NCBI GenBank assembly: GCA_029258735.1
Contig: JAPDKD010000029.1
Location: 1 to 42,125 of the forward strand
Direction: 5' to 3'
From: an archaeon
GTDB lineage: Archaea > Thermoproteota > Thermoprotei > Thermofilales > JAPDKD01
Length of the DNA: 42,125 bases
Shown here: piece by piece, positions 19,013-28,478 of the stretch
How the letters are laid out: every line of letters begins with the position of its first letter
Position numbering within the stretch: position 1 is the first letter of the stretch
Made by a program: the position numbers and the translations under genes
Notes under the pieces: model-generated
Told to the model about the DNA's origin: nothing
The model's input: only the letters and a program-made list of their open reading frames with translations
Databases searched by the model: none

Positions 19013-19516
19013 ATGCCTTGTTATATTGAGGAAATCGTAGCTAATTGGGATAAGGCTGTACTACAGCCGCAAGACGATAGGCTGCTAGTATACATCGGCG
19101 ACAAGGTCCACGAATGCGACGCATCAGAACTGGCTCGCGCGCTTTCACGCGAAGCCGTACTAGAGAAGCTTCTTGAGTCCAAGACATTTCTGAGCAAGCG
19201 TGAGGTGGCTAAACTTTTCCACGTTACACCGCAACTTATTCCCAAGTATGCTCCGTGGTCTAAGCAGTACGTGTTAAGGCCTGTTTTTAAGAAGAGGACA
19301 AGAAGAGTTATTTTGACAAAGAATCCGGAGGAGACCAAGAGGATTATAGAAGTAGCGCACAAGTACGGTGTGAATAGCATTTACCTCAGAGACATGTATG
19401 AGGAAGCAAAGAAAAAGAGCATAGAGGAAATCAGGGAAGAATGGGAAAACAGGTTGGCAATCACGATGGTTGACAGGTATTTTGAGGCTTTAGAGGAGCT
19501 GCTGAGAACACAGTAA
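19013..19516 (+). CDS. Hypothetical protein with possible HTH segment
   Basis: ORF with coding-like composition from the in-frame ATG at 19013 (MPCYIEEIV...); 'LSKREVAKLFHVTPQLIPKYAPWSK' resembles an HTH. No family recognised. Confidence 0.6.
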   Translation: MPCYIEEIVANWDKAVLQPQDDRLLVYIGDKVHECDASELARALSREAVLEKLLESKTFLSKREVAKLFHVTPQLIPKYAPWSKQYVLRPVFKKRTRRVILTKNPEETKRIIEVAHKYGVNSIYLRDMYEEAKKKSIEEIREEWENRLAITMVDRYFEALEELLRTQ

Positions 19517-19571
19517 GGGAAATATAGCTCAAAGATTTTTTATTTTCGTTCGTTAACCTTAAGCTATACCA

Positions 19572-20543
19572 ATGCAAATAGTTGTAGTGGATTGTATGTT
19601 GGATTCGCTGTATAGAATTGCAGGAATTTTATGTGGAATCGCGTTTAACAGGGAACTAGGGCTATCAGATATAGGGGATTTTGATGGAATGGCGTGCGCC
19701 GCGTTATTTAAAATGAAGTACCCACGCGGGATTGTGGTTTTCGCATCTCCTAGAGATGTTAAAAATAGTGTGCTTATAAGATGGACTGCGTGGGAATTTG
19801 TCGGTGACCTACCTTGTCCCGGTAAAGTGAAAATTAGGGCTGATCATCATGAAACGAATACTCCTTGCGCTGAAAGGGAATTCTATGATCCAAGCGCGCC
19901 TGCCGCCGCTGTGATGGCTATTAAGGCTCTAGGTTTAACGGGGAACTTGAAAGCCGGAAAAATCGTTAGCTGCGCCGTAGAAACTGACACAGCTAATATT
20001 ATAAGCGAGGAGGCGAGGATCCTTAATGCGGCAACTAAAGGAGCAAGATATCCAGAAAAGGTTAAGCTTGCAGAGTTGCTGGCGGAAAAAGGTACTGAAG
20101 CCGTTAAAGACGAGTTTGTGATGAAACTTGCGTCGAGGTACTTCGACGTTGAGCGTAGGACAGAGCAGCTTGCAGAAAGAATCCCCATCTCCGAGCAAGT
20201 TATCGTGGTTTTTGAGAAGAATGTTGGAATCTCATATCGCTATCTAAGTATCTTGCTAAATAGGCGGGGCGCCAACTTCACTCTTATACTGGTTCCGAGG
20301 GGTCTTTTCGGGGTCAGAGCCTATTTTGGAGCCAGACCGAACTCGCCTTATAACTCTGCTTTTCTTGCTAGAGCTCTAGGTGGTGGAGGCCACCAGTACG
20401 CGGCAGGGGCATATGTTAGGGCATTCCCTCGGAGACAGGCTTTGCTTAAAATTTTAGGTCTAGTTAAGTCCGAGCTTCGGCTTAAAAAGCTGAACTATTT
20501 ATTTGTTAATAAAGATGGGGAACTTGAAGACAGAAGTTTATAA
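19572..20543 (+). CDS. DHH/DHHA1 family phosphoesterase
   Basis: 'GDFDGMACAALF', 'DHHETN', and C-terminal DHHA1 'ALGGGGHQYAAGA'. Confidence 0.85.
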   Translation: MQIVVVDCMLDSLYRIAGILCGIAFNRELGLSDIGDFDGMACAALFKMKYPRGIVVFASPRDVKNSVLIRWTAWEFVGDLPCPGKVKIRADHHETNTPCAEREFYDPSAPAAAVMAIKALGLTGNLKAGKIVSCAVETDTANIISEEARILNAATKGARYPEKVKLAELLAEKGTEAVKDEFVMKLASRYFDVERRTEQLAERIPISEQVIVVFEKNVGISYRYLSILLNRRGANFTLILVPRGLFGVRAYFGARPNSPYNSAFLARALGGGGHQYAAGAYVRAFPRRQALLKILGLVKSELRLKKLNYLFVNKDGELEDRSL

Positions 20544-20569
20544 CCTGCACTAAGTTCCTATATGTGGAT

Positions 20570-21469
20570 ATGAGCGGGGCGCTTGTAGCAAATATTTTTG
20601 TTTTAGGTTTGTCTCGGAAATGCGGGAAAACTATAGTTGCTTCAGCGCTTGTTAAAGGGCTGTTGGATAACAACGTAAAGGTGGGGTTTATTAAGCCGCT
20701 TAGCTTGGTGGACACTTACCTGGATTTAGCCGCCATTAGTAGAAGTGCAGATTTAGGTTTTCCCGTAAGCACGGAGGCCGTCCAGTTAAGCGAGGTTGAC
20801 CCTAGCTTGGACTACGACGTTGTTAATCCGCTAGTACTGGTTTCCGCCCCGCCCAGGCTAGAAACGTTTTTGGAGGCGAGAACTCCATCAACCTATTTTG
20901 CCTACCTCGATGACCCGTTTAAGAGGATATTTTTTGTTAAAGCGAGCTTTCCTCAGTCTATTAAGATGCGCTTAGGTTACCTGTACGAATGGTTGCTTTC
21001 TAGAAGACTTGTACACGTGGACGACGAAATTTTACGTAAGATTTCTCGAAATGTAGATAAAGTCATTAAGATAGGCACCCACATCGATGTGGAAAGTTTT
21101 CTTAGGGAGATCATTTTGAAAGCGGTTTGGGAGGCTTATGAAAGATTATCGGAGAGGCGGAGGGTGTTAATAGTTGAGGGAGTTTTCGACAGGGCGTGGC
21201 CTCTGCCTTTCTATTTGCGTCCCGATATTGTTTTTATCGTTGCTCGGGGTTCTGTACTAATGTTTAGCGGTGATAGGTACGCTGCGGCTGTGAAGGTTAA
21301 AGGCGACTACAGTGACATGAGTGTTTTAAGGACAAGAGACGTAATAGCATTGCTGAATCCGAGTACGATTTTTCACGTGCCTCCACTAAGTACGTTTGAG
21401 CTTATAGAGAGTAGAGTGGAAAAATTAAGTGAAGTTATTGGAGCCGTCCTCGATTTTATAGAGTCGTAA
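20570..21469 (+). CDS. P-loop ATPase, dethiobiotin-synthetase/CobQ-like fold
   Basis: 'IFVLGLSRKCGKTIVASALVKGLLDNNVKVGFIKPLS' matches the BioD-type GxxxxxGKT loop plus 'VGxxKP'; later 'RRVLIVEGVFD'. Start taken as the second Met. Confidence 0.6.
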   Translation: MSGALVANIFVLGLSRKCGKTIVASALVKGLLDNNVKVGFIKPLSLVDTYLDLAAISRSADLGFPVSTEAVQLSEVDPSLDYDVVNPLVLVSAPPRLETFLEARTPSTYFAYLDDPFKRIFFVKASFPQSIKMRLGYLYEWLLSRRLVHVDDEILRKISRNVDKVIKIGTHIDVESFLREIILKAVWEAYERLSERRRVLIVEGVFDRAWPLPFYLRPDIVFIVARGSVLMFSGDRYAAAVKVKGDYSDMSVLRTRDVIALLNPSTIFHVPPLSTFELIESRVEKLSEVIGAVLDFIES

Positions 21470-22105
21470 AATATTTTTCGTTGTTTTCCAGCTTTTCCTA
21501 GCAAAGGGAGGGGGCTCTCCTTTTAATCTTACCCAGTTCTCAAGGAAGGCTCTTGTTTTAGGGTCGCTTGGGTATCCTGAGCCGATATCGCCGTAGATTT
21601 TCTTAAGCTGGCTAATGTACGCGTCGCGCCTGACTTTCGCTATTATAGAGGCGGCTGCTACTGCCGTATATTTTCTGTCTGCGTGATTTTCCGCTGTTAT
21701 TTTGACTCTTTTTCGCAGATATTTTACAAGGCGGGTTAAGAATTTCTCCGGGTTAGGATCGGGCGAGTCTACATATACGTGCTCTACGTTATTAGGAAGT
21801 TCGTTGATTATTTCGGCTATTATCTTGGCTTCTAGCTCGTTTAAATTATTTATCGACATTCTATTCACGGCGGCGTCTATTTGGTCGGGCTCAACTTTGC
21901 GTTCTATTATTTTTTCCGCGCTATTCTCAATAATCCCGGCCAGCCTCTTTCTTCGCAGGGGAGTAAGTTTCTTGGAGTCTTTAACGCCGAGACTTTTAAG
22001 GAAGGGTATTCGAGATTCCTGTAAAATAACCGCGCAAATAATCATGGGTCCTAAGACCGGGCCCCTGCCAGCTTCATCTATTCCTGCTACAACTCTCTGA
22101 CACAT
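21425..22105 (-). CDS. rnhB: Ribonuclease HII
   Basis: 'VAGIDEAGRGPVLGPMIICAV', 'VKDSKKLTPLRR', 'YVDSPDPNPEKF', 'AENHADRKYTAVAAASIIAKVRRD'. Confidence 0.93.
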   Translation of the reverse strand: MCQRVVAGIDEAGRGPVLGPMIICAVILQESRIPFLKSLGVKDSKKLTPLRRKRLAGIIENSAEKIIERKVEPDQIDAAVNRMSINNLNELEAKIIAEIINELPNNVEHVYVDSPDPNPEKFLTRLVKYLRKRVKITAENHADRKYTAVAAASIIAKVRRDAYISQLKKIYGDIGSGYPSDPKTRAFLENWVRLKGEPPPFARKSWKTTKNILRLYKIEDGSNNFT

Positions 22106-22183
22106 AATGCTACCTTCTGAAACATTTATTCGTTTATATAATTTTTAAAATGAGGGTTCTTTAAAAATGAGTGAGGGGATGCG

Positions 22184-22354
22184 ATGAGCGAAGAGGCATT
22201 AAAAGAGGCGCTGGATTATATCGACTCCGCGATAGACGTGCTACGCCGCTACATATCTGATAGAAAAGCGGAAGACGAGATACTTGAAGACGTACTTTAC
22301 CACTTGGAGGAGGCTGGGGAGCTTTTAGACACCTATATTTCGAGGCGGTCGTAG
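22184..22354 (+). CDS. Small acidic helical protein (56 aa), hypothetical
   Basis: Read manually (below the ORF-track size cutoff): MSEEALKEALDYIDSAIDVLRRYISDRKAEDEILEDVLYHLEEAGELLDTYISRRS; GAGGGG-type RBS just upstream; fits the rnhB-FMN reductase gap. Confidence 0.6.
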   Translation: MSEEALKEALDYIDSAIDVLRRYISDRKAEDEILEDVLYHLEEAGELLDTYISRRS

Positions 22355-22366
22355 TGGGGTGCTTCA

Positions 22367-22987
22367 ATGAAAAAGATTATAGGAATAAACTCTTCGCCTC
22401 GCTTGAAAGGGCAGGCTTCTAAGCTGCTAGATATATCTTTGAAGGCGGCCTCGCTTCAAGGCGTAAAGACTGAAAAGATAGACTTGTACCTTTATCGGAT
22501 TGAGCCATGTATAGGATGTGTTAGTCGTGACCAGCGATTATGCCGCTTTCCCTGCGTAATTAAGGACGAAGCAAACAAGATTATGGATAAAATTCTCGAA
22601 AGCGATGGCATGATAATTTCGACGCCTGTGTACTGGTACTCTCCACCAGGCCACCTCAAGAACCTTATTGATCGGATGACGGCACTTGAGAACATGATAG
22701 AGATTGAGGGTAGAAGCCTTCTTGAGGGGAAAGTTGTGGGCGTTATAGCGGTGGGAAATGATAGTGGTGCATACAGCGCGGCATCGCAAATTGCCTCAAT
22801 ACTAGTTACGATGGGCGCAGCGGTTCCGCCTTGGGGCATAGCGTTTTATGCTAGGCCAGAGCCAGCAGATTCAAACAAAAGTATATTAGAGGATGCCGCA
22901 AACGTTGGGCGGGTAGTTGCGAAAATGGTTAATATGCTTCAAAAAATAGAATGGTATGACCCCGACATATTAAATAGTATTTTTTAA
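22367..22987 (+). CDS. NADPH-dependent FMN reductase / iron-sulfur flavoprotein-like
   Basis: 'GINSSPRLKGQASKLL', 'CIGCVSRDQRLCRFPC', 'DGMIISTPVYWYSPPGHLKNLIDRM'. Confidence 0.82.
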   Translation: MKKIIGINSSPRLKGQASKLLDISLKAASLQGVKTEKIDLYLYRIEPCIGCVSRDQRLCRFPCVIKDEANKIMDKILESDGMIISTPVYWYSPPGHLKNLIDRMTALENMIEIEGRSLLEGKVVGVIAVGNDSGAYSAASQIASILVTMGAAVPPWGIAFYARPEPADSNKSILEDAANVGRVVAKMVNMLQKIEWYDPDILNSIF

Positions 22988-23045
22988 ACATAATTTCCGA
23001 ATTACTAATTTATTCCGTAAATTACGTTTAAAAAATATATAAAAA

Positions 23046-23073
23046 TTTATACATTTTAATTTTTATACATTTT
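23046..23073. repeat. Tandem direct repeat TTTATACATTTT (two copies, 16-nt period) upstream of OsmC gene
   Basis: TTTATACATTTT at 23046-23057 and 23062-23073, ~30 nt before the OsmC start codon. Confidence 0.6.
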
Positions 23074-23102
23074 TATCCCATATAAATTCTTGTGAAAAAG
23101 CC

Positions 23103-23510
23103 ATGAAGTCCAGGGCTGTTCTGGTCGACGGCTTCTGGATCGTCGTTGATAACGGACGCAAGCACAGCGTGGCTATAGACCTGCCAGAGTCGCTTGGAGG
23201 CACTGATAAGGGCCCTACCGCCTTAGAGCTTGCTGTTATGGGATTGGCTGGATGCGTTGCAACAATATTTAAGCTAGTTTGCAATAAGATGCGCATACCT
23301 GTTGAAAGCTTGGAAGTCGTTGTAGAGGCTGAGAAGCCTGAAGGCGCGTCTACAGTTGAAAAAGCGAAAATAGTGGCGAAAGTGAAGACTTCCGCGAATG
23401 AGGCCGCCGTAAAGCGCGCCTGGAATACTACCATGGAGACCTGCCCTGTTGGCGTACTTTTTAAACGTGCAAACGTGGAATTAAAGGAGGAACTGGAAAT
23501 AGTCAAGTAA
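23103..23510 (+). CDS. OsmC family protein
   Basis: 'DKGPTALELAVMGLAGCVATIFKLVCNKM' and 'TCPVGVLFKRA' contain the two conserved Cys contexts. Confidence 0.85.
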   Translation: MKSRAVLVDGFWIVVDNGRKHSVAIDLPESLGGTDKGPTALELAVMGLAGCVATIFKLVCNKMRIPVESLEVVVEAEKPEGASTVEKAKIVAKVKTSANEAAVKRAWNTTMETCPVGVLFKRANVELKEELEIVK

Positions 23511-23553
23511 AAGTAGGTGTTTTTCTTCTTTATTTTCGATTAAGGCGATATAG

Positions 23554-24903
23554 ATGAAAATAGTTGTTGTGGGTTACGGCGCCGCGGGAATGACTGCTGC
23601 CAGCTACGCTGCGCTCACTAATAGAAAGGCTGAAATCGTAGCCTTTGAAAAAAGAAGCTATGCTGTCTATCATCCATGCTCGCTTCCCGACCTAATCAGC
23701 GGGATTGTGAAGTCGCCTGAGCACCTTAAAGAGCCGCCTCCCCGACTTCCAAGGTTGAAGGTTTATACATCCACTGTTGTTAAGGAGATTAAAAGAGGAG
23801 AGAAGAAAGTAGTTGTGCAGGACTTAAAGAGTGGAAAAGAGTGGGAGGAAGACTATGACAGGCTTATTCTTGCAACAGGCTCGTTCCCCTATGTTCCCCG
23901 CGTTATAAAAATCTTAAATAGCGATGGCGTCCACGTGCTGAAGAAGGTGGAAGATGCTGAAGCTATTTTGGAACTCGCGAACAAGTATAGGCGGGCTGTT
24001 GTCGTTGGAGGCTCCTTCATAGGCATTGAGACTGCCCATGCGTTGAGGAAAAAGGGGCTGGAAGTAACTTTAATTGAGTATTTTCCCCAGGTGATGCCCG
24101 GCAAGCTATACGAGCAGCTTGCAAGGGTCGTTGAAAAGGCCCTAGAGGAGGAAGGCATTGTTCTAAAGCTTGGCGTGGGTGTGAAGGAAATTTCGGGTGA
24201 AGTGGGCAATAAGAAAATTATTGCAGGAGATGAAGAGGTAAGCGGAGACTTTGTTGTAATGGCTACTGGCACGAGACCTGATGTAGAGTTAGCTAAGAAG
24301 GCTGGCCTCGAGATAGGCGAAAGCGGAGGAATAAAAGTAAATGTAAAAATGCAGACTTCAGACCCCTCGATATACGCCGCGGGGGACAACGCGGAAGTGA
24401 TCAATATTGTTACGGGGCAACCCATGCTTAGCCTCTTGGGAAGCACAGCCGTGAAGATGGGAAGGGTTGCAGGCATTAATGCTGCTGGCGGCGAAGCTAA
24501 GTTCCGGGGAGTTGTTAACGTCTGGATAGTTAACATTGAAAGCTTAAGGTTTGGTGGTGCTGGGATAACTTTTGATCAGGCTAAGAAACTGGGGTTAAAT
24601 GCTGTCGCTGTTACAGTGCAGGTTCCAGAGAAGCTGGAAATATATCCTGACGCGCACGAGATGACTGTGAGGCTGATTGCTGATAAAGACTCTGGAAGAA
24701 TACTTGGCGGCCAAATTCTTGGTAAAGAGGGTGTACTATGCCGCCTAGACGTGCTAGCTACGGTGCTTTCTCGCGGAATGACGGCAGAAGAGCTGGCTGA
24801 GCTTGAGCTAGCATATACTCCTAGCGTGTGTGAGATTATCGATCCGCTTCACGTAGCGGCCGATGCCCTCCTGAAACGTCTTCGCAGATATAAAACTATC
24901 TAA
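23554..24903 (+). CDS. FAD-dependent pyridine nucleotide-disulfide oxidoreductase, CoA-disulfide reductase/NADH oxidase-like
   Basis: 'VVVGYGAAGMTAASYAA', active-site Cys context 'YHPCSLPDLISG', 'AVVVGGSFIGIETAHALRKKG', 'PSIYAAGDNAEV'. Confidence 0.85.
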   Translation: MKIVVVGYGAAGMTAASYAALTNRKAEIVAFEKRSYAVYHPCSLPDLISGIVKSPEHLKEPPPRLPRLKVYTSTVVKEIKRGEKKVVVQDLKSGKEWEEDYDRLILATGSFPYVPRVIKILNSDGVHVLKKVEDAEAILELANKYRRAVVVGGSFIGIETAHALRKKGLEVTLIEYFPQVMPGKLYEQLARVVEKALEEEGIVLKLGVGVKEISGEVGNKKIIAGDEEVSGDFVVMATGTRPDVELAKKAGLEIGESGGIKVNVKMQTSDPSIYAAGDNAEVINIVTGQPMLSLLGSTAVKMGRVAGINAAGGEAKFRGVVNVWIVNIESLRFGGAGITFDQAKKLGLNAVAVTVQVPEKLEIYPDAHEMTVRLIADKDSGRILGGQILGKEGVLCRLDVLATVLSRGMTAEELAELELAYTPSVCEIIDPLHVAADALLKRLRRYKTI

Positions 24904-27900
24904 TTTTTTCTTTTACCGTTTTGTCTATAAAGCGCTTGCCAAGTTAGCATAGTTTTCCTTATTTCATCCACAACGGAGTAAATGAGGTTCATGTAATGTT
25001 CTCCGGTTACCGACTTAGGCGTTATAACTAATTCTACGGAATAATACTTTTGGCTTTCCCTGCGATACCGCAACAGAATCACTGCGGACGCTCTTCCCTC
25101 AGATACGAGGTCAGCGTCTATTTCCAGAATCTTTTCGGAACCTAGGTCTTTTATATGTATAAGTGTGCGAAGAAGAACCGAATGCTGCGGATACGTGGAC
25201 TCGATTCTTCTCTTTACGAATTCCAAGTGTTGCCCGATAAGGTTAGCGTCTATTCTGAATGGAAGGAACTCTTTAACTTCTCCGCCTGTCATTCGCTTGA
25301 AGCTCCATCGCCTGATCAGGCCCGGAACAGCTTGTAAAGACGCTTTTTCAGCAGGTTTCAGCCCAGCTACCACGCCAGTTATGACTGAAAGCAGGAGAGC
25401 GGTTAAAAGCCATTCCGGAGTAAATGATGGCGTAACTCCAAGTATTTTGCTTGCTTTATCTGCCGCTACAAGTGCCGCGAGCATTGAGTAGCCAGCTACG
25501 GATGCACCCAATAATACTGCTTCAAAGATGAAAATGAGGCTTACGTGAGAGGGATTCATGCCTAACGCCGTGTATATTGATAATTCTTTTCTTCTCTCAT
25601 ATACTGACGCTATCATGGCGTTCGCTACCGTGAAGCCGCTTAGGAGCATGACCATTATCGCCTCCAACCTAGACGCTTTTACTCCAATCGTTCTGTAGAA
25701 GGTGTATGCTATCCCATCTTTGCCGTAGGTTACTGGCACTCCTAGCTGCTCGACTAGCTTCTTGGCAGCTTCTTCTGCTACTTTTTCGTCAGGTATATAG
25801 AACGCATAGCCTATAAATCGCGCTCCGAGTTTAGACGCCTCTTTGGGCGGAACCACAGCTATTTCTGAGGAACGTATATACTGTTTTCCGCTTCCGCGTT
25901 CACCGTGAATTATTATCCAGGGACGTAGGGGCGCTCCGTTTATATCGCTGATTCCCGCTAGGCGGTATTCAGAGAAGATACCGGCGACTCTGAGTCTAGT
26001 TATTTCGTATAGGCCGTTGCTGCTGTATATTTCGACGATGTCGCCTACTTTTAATCCTGTCTTTTTCGCCGCATAGGAGCTTATCACTATCCACTTTTCG
26101 TCGGAAAAGTTTCCTCTAGCAATTAGCGTTGAGCCTATGCCTGATACTTTATCTTCCGCTTCGAAGTCCACGCCTATAACTCCGTTAATAATAGTTGTTC
26201 CTTTAGGCCCTTTTAGTCGAAGACCGAGTTTATAACTTGGCGACAAGTATCTTGGAGCTGGCACTGCATTGGGTGCCAGCTCCTTTACTAAAGACACTTC
26301 ATCGAGGTACAGCTTTACGCCGATTTTAATGGCCGGACCTTTCACAGATGTATGTATCGGGAAGGGGGTTTTCGTTATTGAAACCCCATAACCTACAGAT
26401 GAAAAAGCCACAAACGCAAAGACTGCTGCGGCCATAGTTATAAACGTTAAGATGCTTCTAAGAGGCCTTCTTCTTAGGTTTCTAGCTGCGAGACTTATGG
26501 CGGCGCTAAGAGTTGCTATAACGCCTGTAGACTCTCTTGATTGTCCTTCGAAGCTTTGTGGTATTTCACTGTAGATGAAATACGCTATTATGAATAGAAA
26601 TGAACCTATCATAAGCAATTTTCTAACGAAGAGCGGGTCATCCAGCGAGATTATACCGCTTCCCTCCGGGAAAAATTGGAATAGCAAAGCCCAAGACGCT
26701 AAGGTTAAAACTATAAACGTATAGATCCTTTTTTCTCCGTCAAATAATATCTGTGCGAACGCCAGTGAAGATAAGGCTAGCGCGGCTAAAATTATTGCAA
26801 ATATAGCGGAACCCGCCATACTCGACGACTTAGAATATTCGATGGATTTCTTCGCTATCGAAAAGGCCGATTCAGCAGCTAGTTTAGCGGAAATGTACCT
26901 TGAAGCGTTTAAATCCTTTTGGGCGCGTAGTAGAAGCTCTTTCGCTTCTTCTAGAAGGTTTTTAGCGGCTTGAGAGTAAGCAGTATATTTTGACGCTTGC
27001 TCATACGCTTTTTCGGCCTCTTCCACCGCAATGTATGCCTCGTTTATCGATTCTTCAGCAGCTTTTCTCCAGGCCTTATTTTGAAGGTCTTCTATGTATA
27101 GGAGCCTGCCAGGCTCATTCAGTTTTACGCTTGTTTCTACGTGATACCCTGAAAAGTATAGAAATACTCTAATGTATTCTTGCGATGTTCGTACTATTAG
27201 TATTCTTCTTCCGCTGGTCGTGGTATAAAGATAGTAGGGCACGTATTCCCAGGAAGCTTTAGATGAAACGTAGACGTATGTGCTGCTTGGGATTGTCGCA
27301 ATCATGTATCTTTTAGGCTTTAGAGCTGTTAAGCTATTTCCCTCGTATGTCAATAGGCTTGATTTTCCGTAGCATATTATTCTGGCATATTCTATAGATG
27401 CTTTTTGTAAATCTGCGGGTAGGTAGGCAATCCCGTCTTTCGATGTTCTCCACGCCCATATTCTTCTCGTCTTGTCGACTTTATATATTAGAAATATGTG
27501 CGCGTTCGGCAGCGGAGAGCCTAGCGAGTCTTTTATTGTCCTAGGTTCTAATCTTTTAGGAGCATAAAACGTGAAAACGTTAATGTCACCACTGTATACG
27601 CTTATGGGGATAGATTCTCCATTCAAAGTAATGTTAGCATGTATTATTGGCGTATACTTGTAGATAAGGTCATAAACGATTATAGTTGCGTTAGAGTTTT
27701 CCTGTTTTTCCACGCGGTATATTCGAATATTTTTCTTCTGGGATATGCCCACACGGGAGGAGTTAGATACTACGATAATTACTTTGGAGAATGATAATAG
27801 ATTTAGATGTATGATCGCATCGCTCCATATGCTTATTGGGTAAAAGTCTATGTTTAGTTCTTCAAGAACGTTTTTTAGCCTTATATAGTATACGCCTGGG

Positions 27901-28478
27901 TAAATGTTTATTTCGAATTTTTCTCTATCGACAACTCTTTCAATATATGTTGGTCCCTTCAATGTGAAAAGAGATAGGGGCGGGTTTAGAGGCCCAGAAT
28001 ATTTTACAGCTAATTTTATAGTCCCTTTATGGAGTTTTTTAGTTGTTTTGCTAAGCGCACTTACAGCAGCATTGATCGGATCTTTACTCGTTTTTATAAT
28101 TAATCCATTGCCTTTTTCTATTGTTTCTTCACGCGAGTAATTACCGCTTAATATTACCACTCCTCCACTTTCCGCGTACTCTAGCAAAGTTTTAGATAGC
28201 TTTCTCGCCACTACGGCGTCGGCGAGTAGAGTGGAGCAGTTTTCCAAGTCTAGAAATGGGGGTGGCGATGAAACATGCACCATTGTCCCGTTCACTTCGT
28301 ATGTTTCAGGCGTTAGATTTCTGTCTAGAAACCATATTACCACGTTTCTTGGGTTTGATTTAACAATTGCGATGAAATTTATTGTTGAGAAGAAGATTAG
28401 TAGTACTATAAAGAGTGATAATGGGTGATTCGACCTTATGAACCGCCGAAAAGTGTGGTTCGGAGGCATACTGCTCAT
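24900..28478 (-). CDS. Large FtsX/MacB-type permease-family membrane protein with extracellular N-terminal domains and distinct C-terminal domain
   Basis: N-terminal TM/signal; extracellular region; helical 'AEEAEKAYEQASK' segment; 'AARNLRRRPLRSILTFITMAAAVFAFVAF' (MacB PCD entry); 'VYERRKELSIYTALGMNPSHVSLIFIFEAVLLGA' (FtsX). Confidence 0.8.
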   Translation of the reverse strand: MSSMPPNHTFRRFIRSNHPLSLFIVLLIFFSTINFIAIVKSNPRNVVIWFLDRNLTPETYEVNGTMVHVSSPPPFLDLENCSTLLADAVVARKLSKTLLEYAESGGVVILSGNYSREETIEKGNGLIIKTSKDPINAAVSALSKTTKKLHKGTIKLAVKYSGPLNPPLSLFTLKGPTYIERVVDREKFEINIYPGVYYIRLKNVLEELNIDFYPISIWSDAIIHLNLLSFSKVIIVVSNSSRVGISQKKNIRIYRVEKQENSNATIIVYDLIYKYTPIIHANITLNGESIPISVYSGDINVFTFYAPKRLEPRTIKDSLGSPLPNAHIFLIYKVDKTRRIWAWRTSKDGIAYLPADLQKASIEYARIICYGKSSLLTYEGNSLTALKPKRYMIATIPSSTYVYVSSKASWEYVPYYLYTTTSGRRILIVRTSQEYIRVFLYFSGYHVETSVKLNEPGRLLYIEDLQNKAWRKAAEESINEAYIAVEEAEKAYEQASKYTAYSQAAKNLLEEAKELLLRAQKDLNASRYISAKLAAESAFSIAKKSIEYSKSSSMAGSAIFAIILAALALSSLAFAQILFDGEKRIYTFIVLTLASWALLFQFFPEGSGIISLDDPLFVRKLLMIGSFLFIIAYFIYSEIPQSFEGQSRESTGVIATLSAAISLAARNLRRRPLRSILTFITMAAAVFAFVAFSSVGYGVSITKTPFPIHTSVKGPAIKIGVKLYLDEVSLVKELAPNAVPAPRYLSPSYKLGLRLKGPKGTTIINGVIGVDFEAEDKVSGIGSTLIARGNFSDEKWIVISSYAAKKTGLKVGDIVEIYSSNGLYEITRLRVAGIFSEYRLAGISDINGAPLRPWIIIHGERGSGKQYIRSSEIAVVPPKEASKLGARFIGYAFYIPDEKVAEEAAKKLVEQLGVPVTYGKDGIAYTFYRTIGVKASRLEAIMVMLLSGFTVANAMIASVYERRKELSIYTALGMNPSHVSLIFIFEAVLLGASVAGYSMLAALVAADKASKILGVTPSFTPEWLLTALLLSVITGVVAGLKPAEKASLQAVPGLIRRWSFKRMTGGEVKEFLPFRIDANLIGQHLEFVKRRIESTYPQHSVLLRTLIHIKDLGSEKILEIDADLVSEGRASAVILLRYRRESQKYYSVELVITPKSVTGEHYMNLIYSVVDEIRKTMLTWQALYRQNGKRKN

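Noticed and set aside
18757-19029. 90-aa hydrophobic ORF in the AT-rich spacer after tRNA-Ala
   Set aside because: Composition follows AT-richness (Ile/Leu/Phe/Lys) and it overlaps the better-supported 19013-19516 ORF; no start signal.
20570-21469. Possible ABC ATPase partner for the FtsX-type permeases
   Set aside because: Has a BioD-type P-loop but no ABC signature, Q-loop or H-loop; distant and on the opposite strand.
23889-24536. 215-aa minus ORF within the CoA-disulfide reductase gene
   Set aside because: Low-complexity Ser/Pro/Thr-rich shadow of a well-supported coding sequence.
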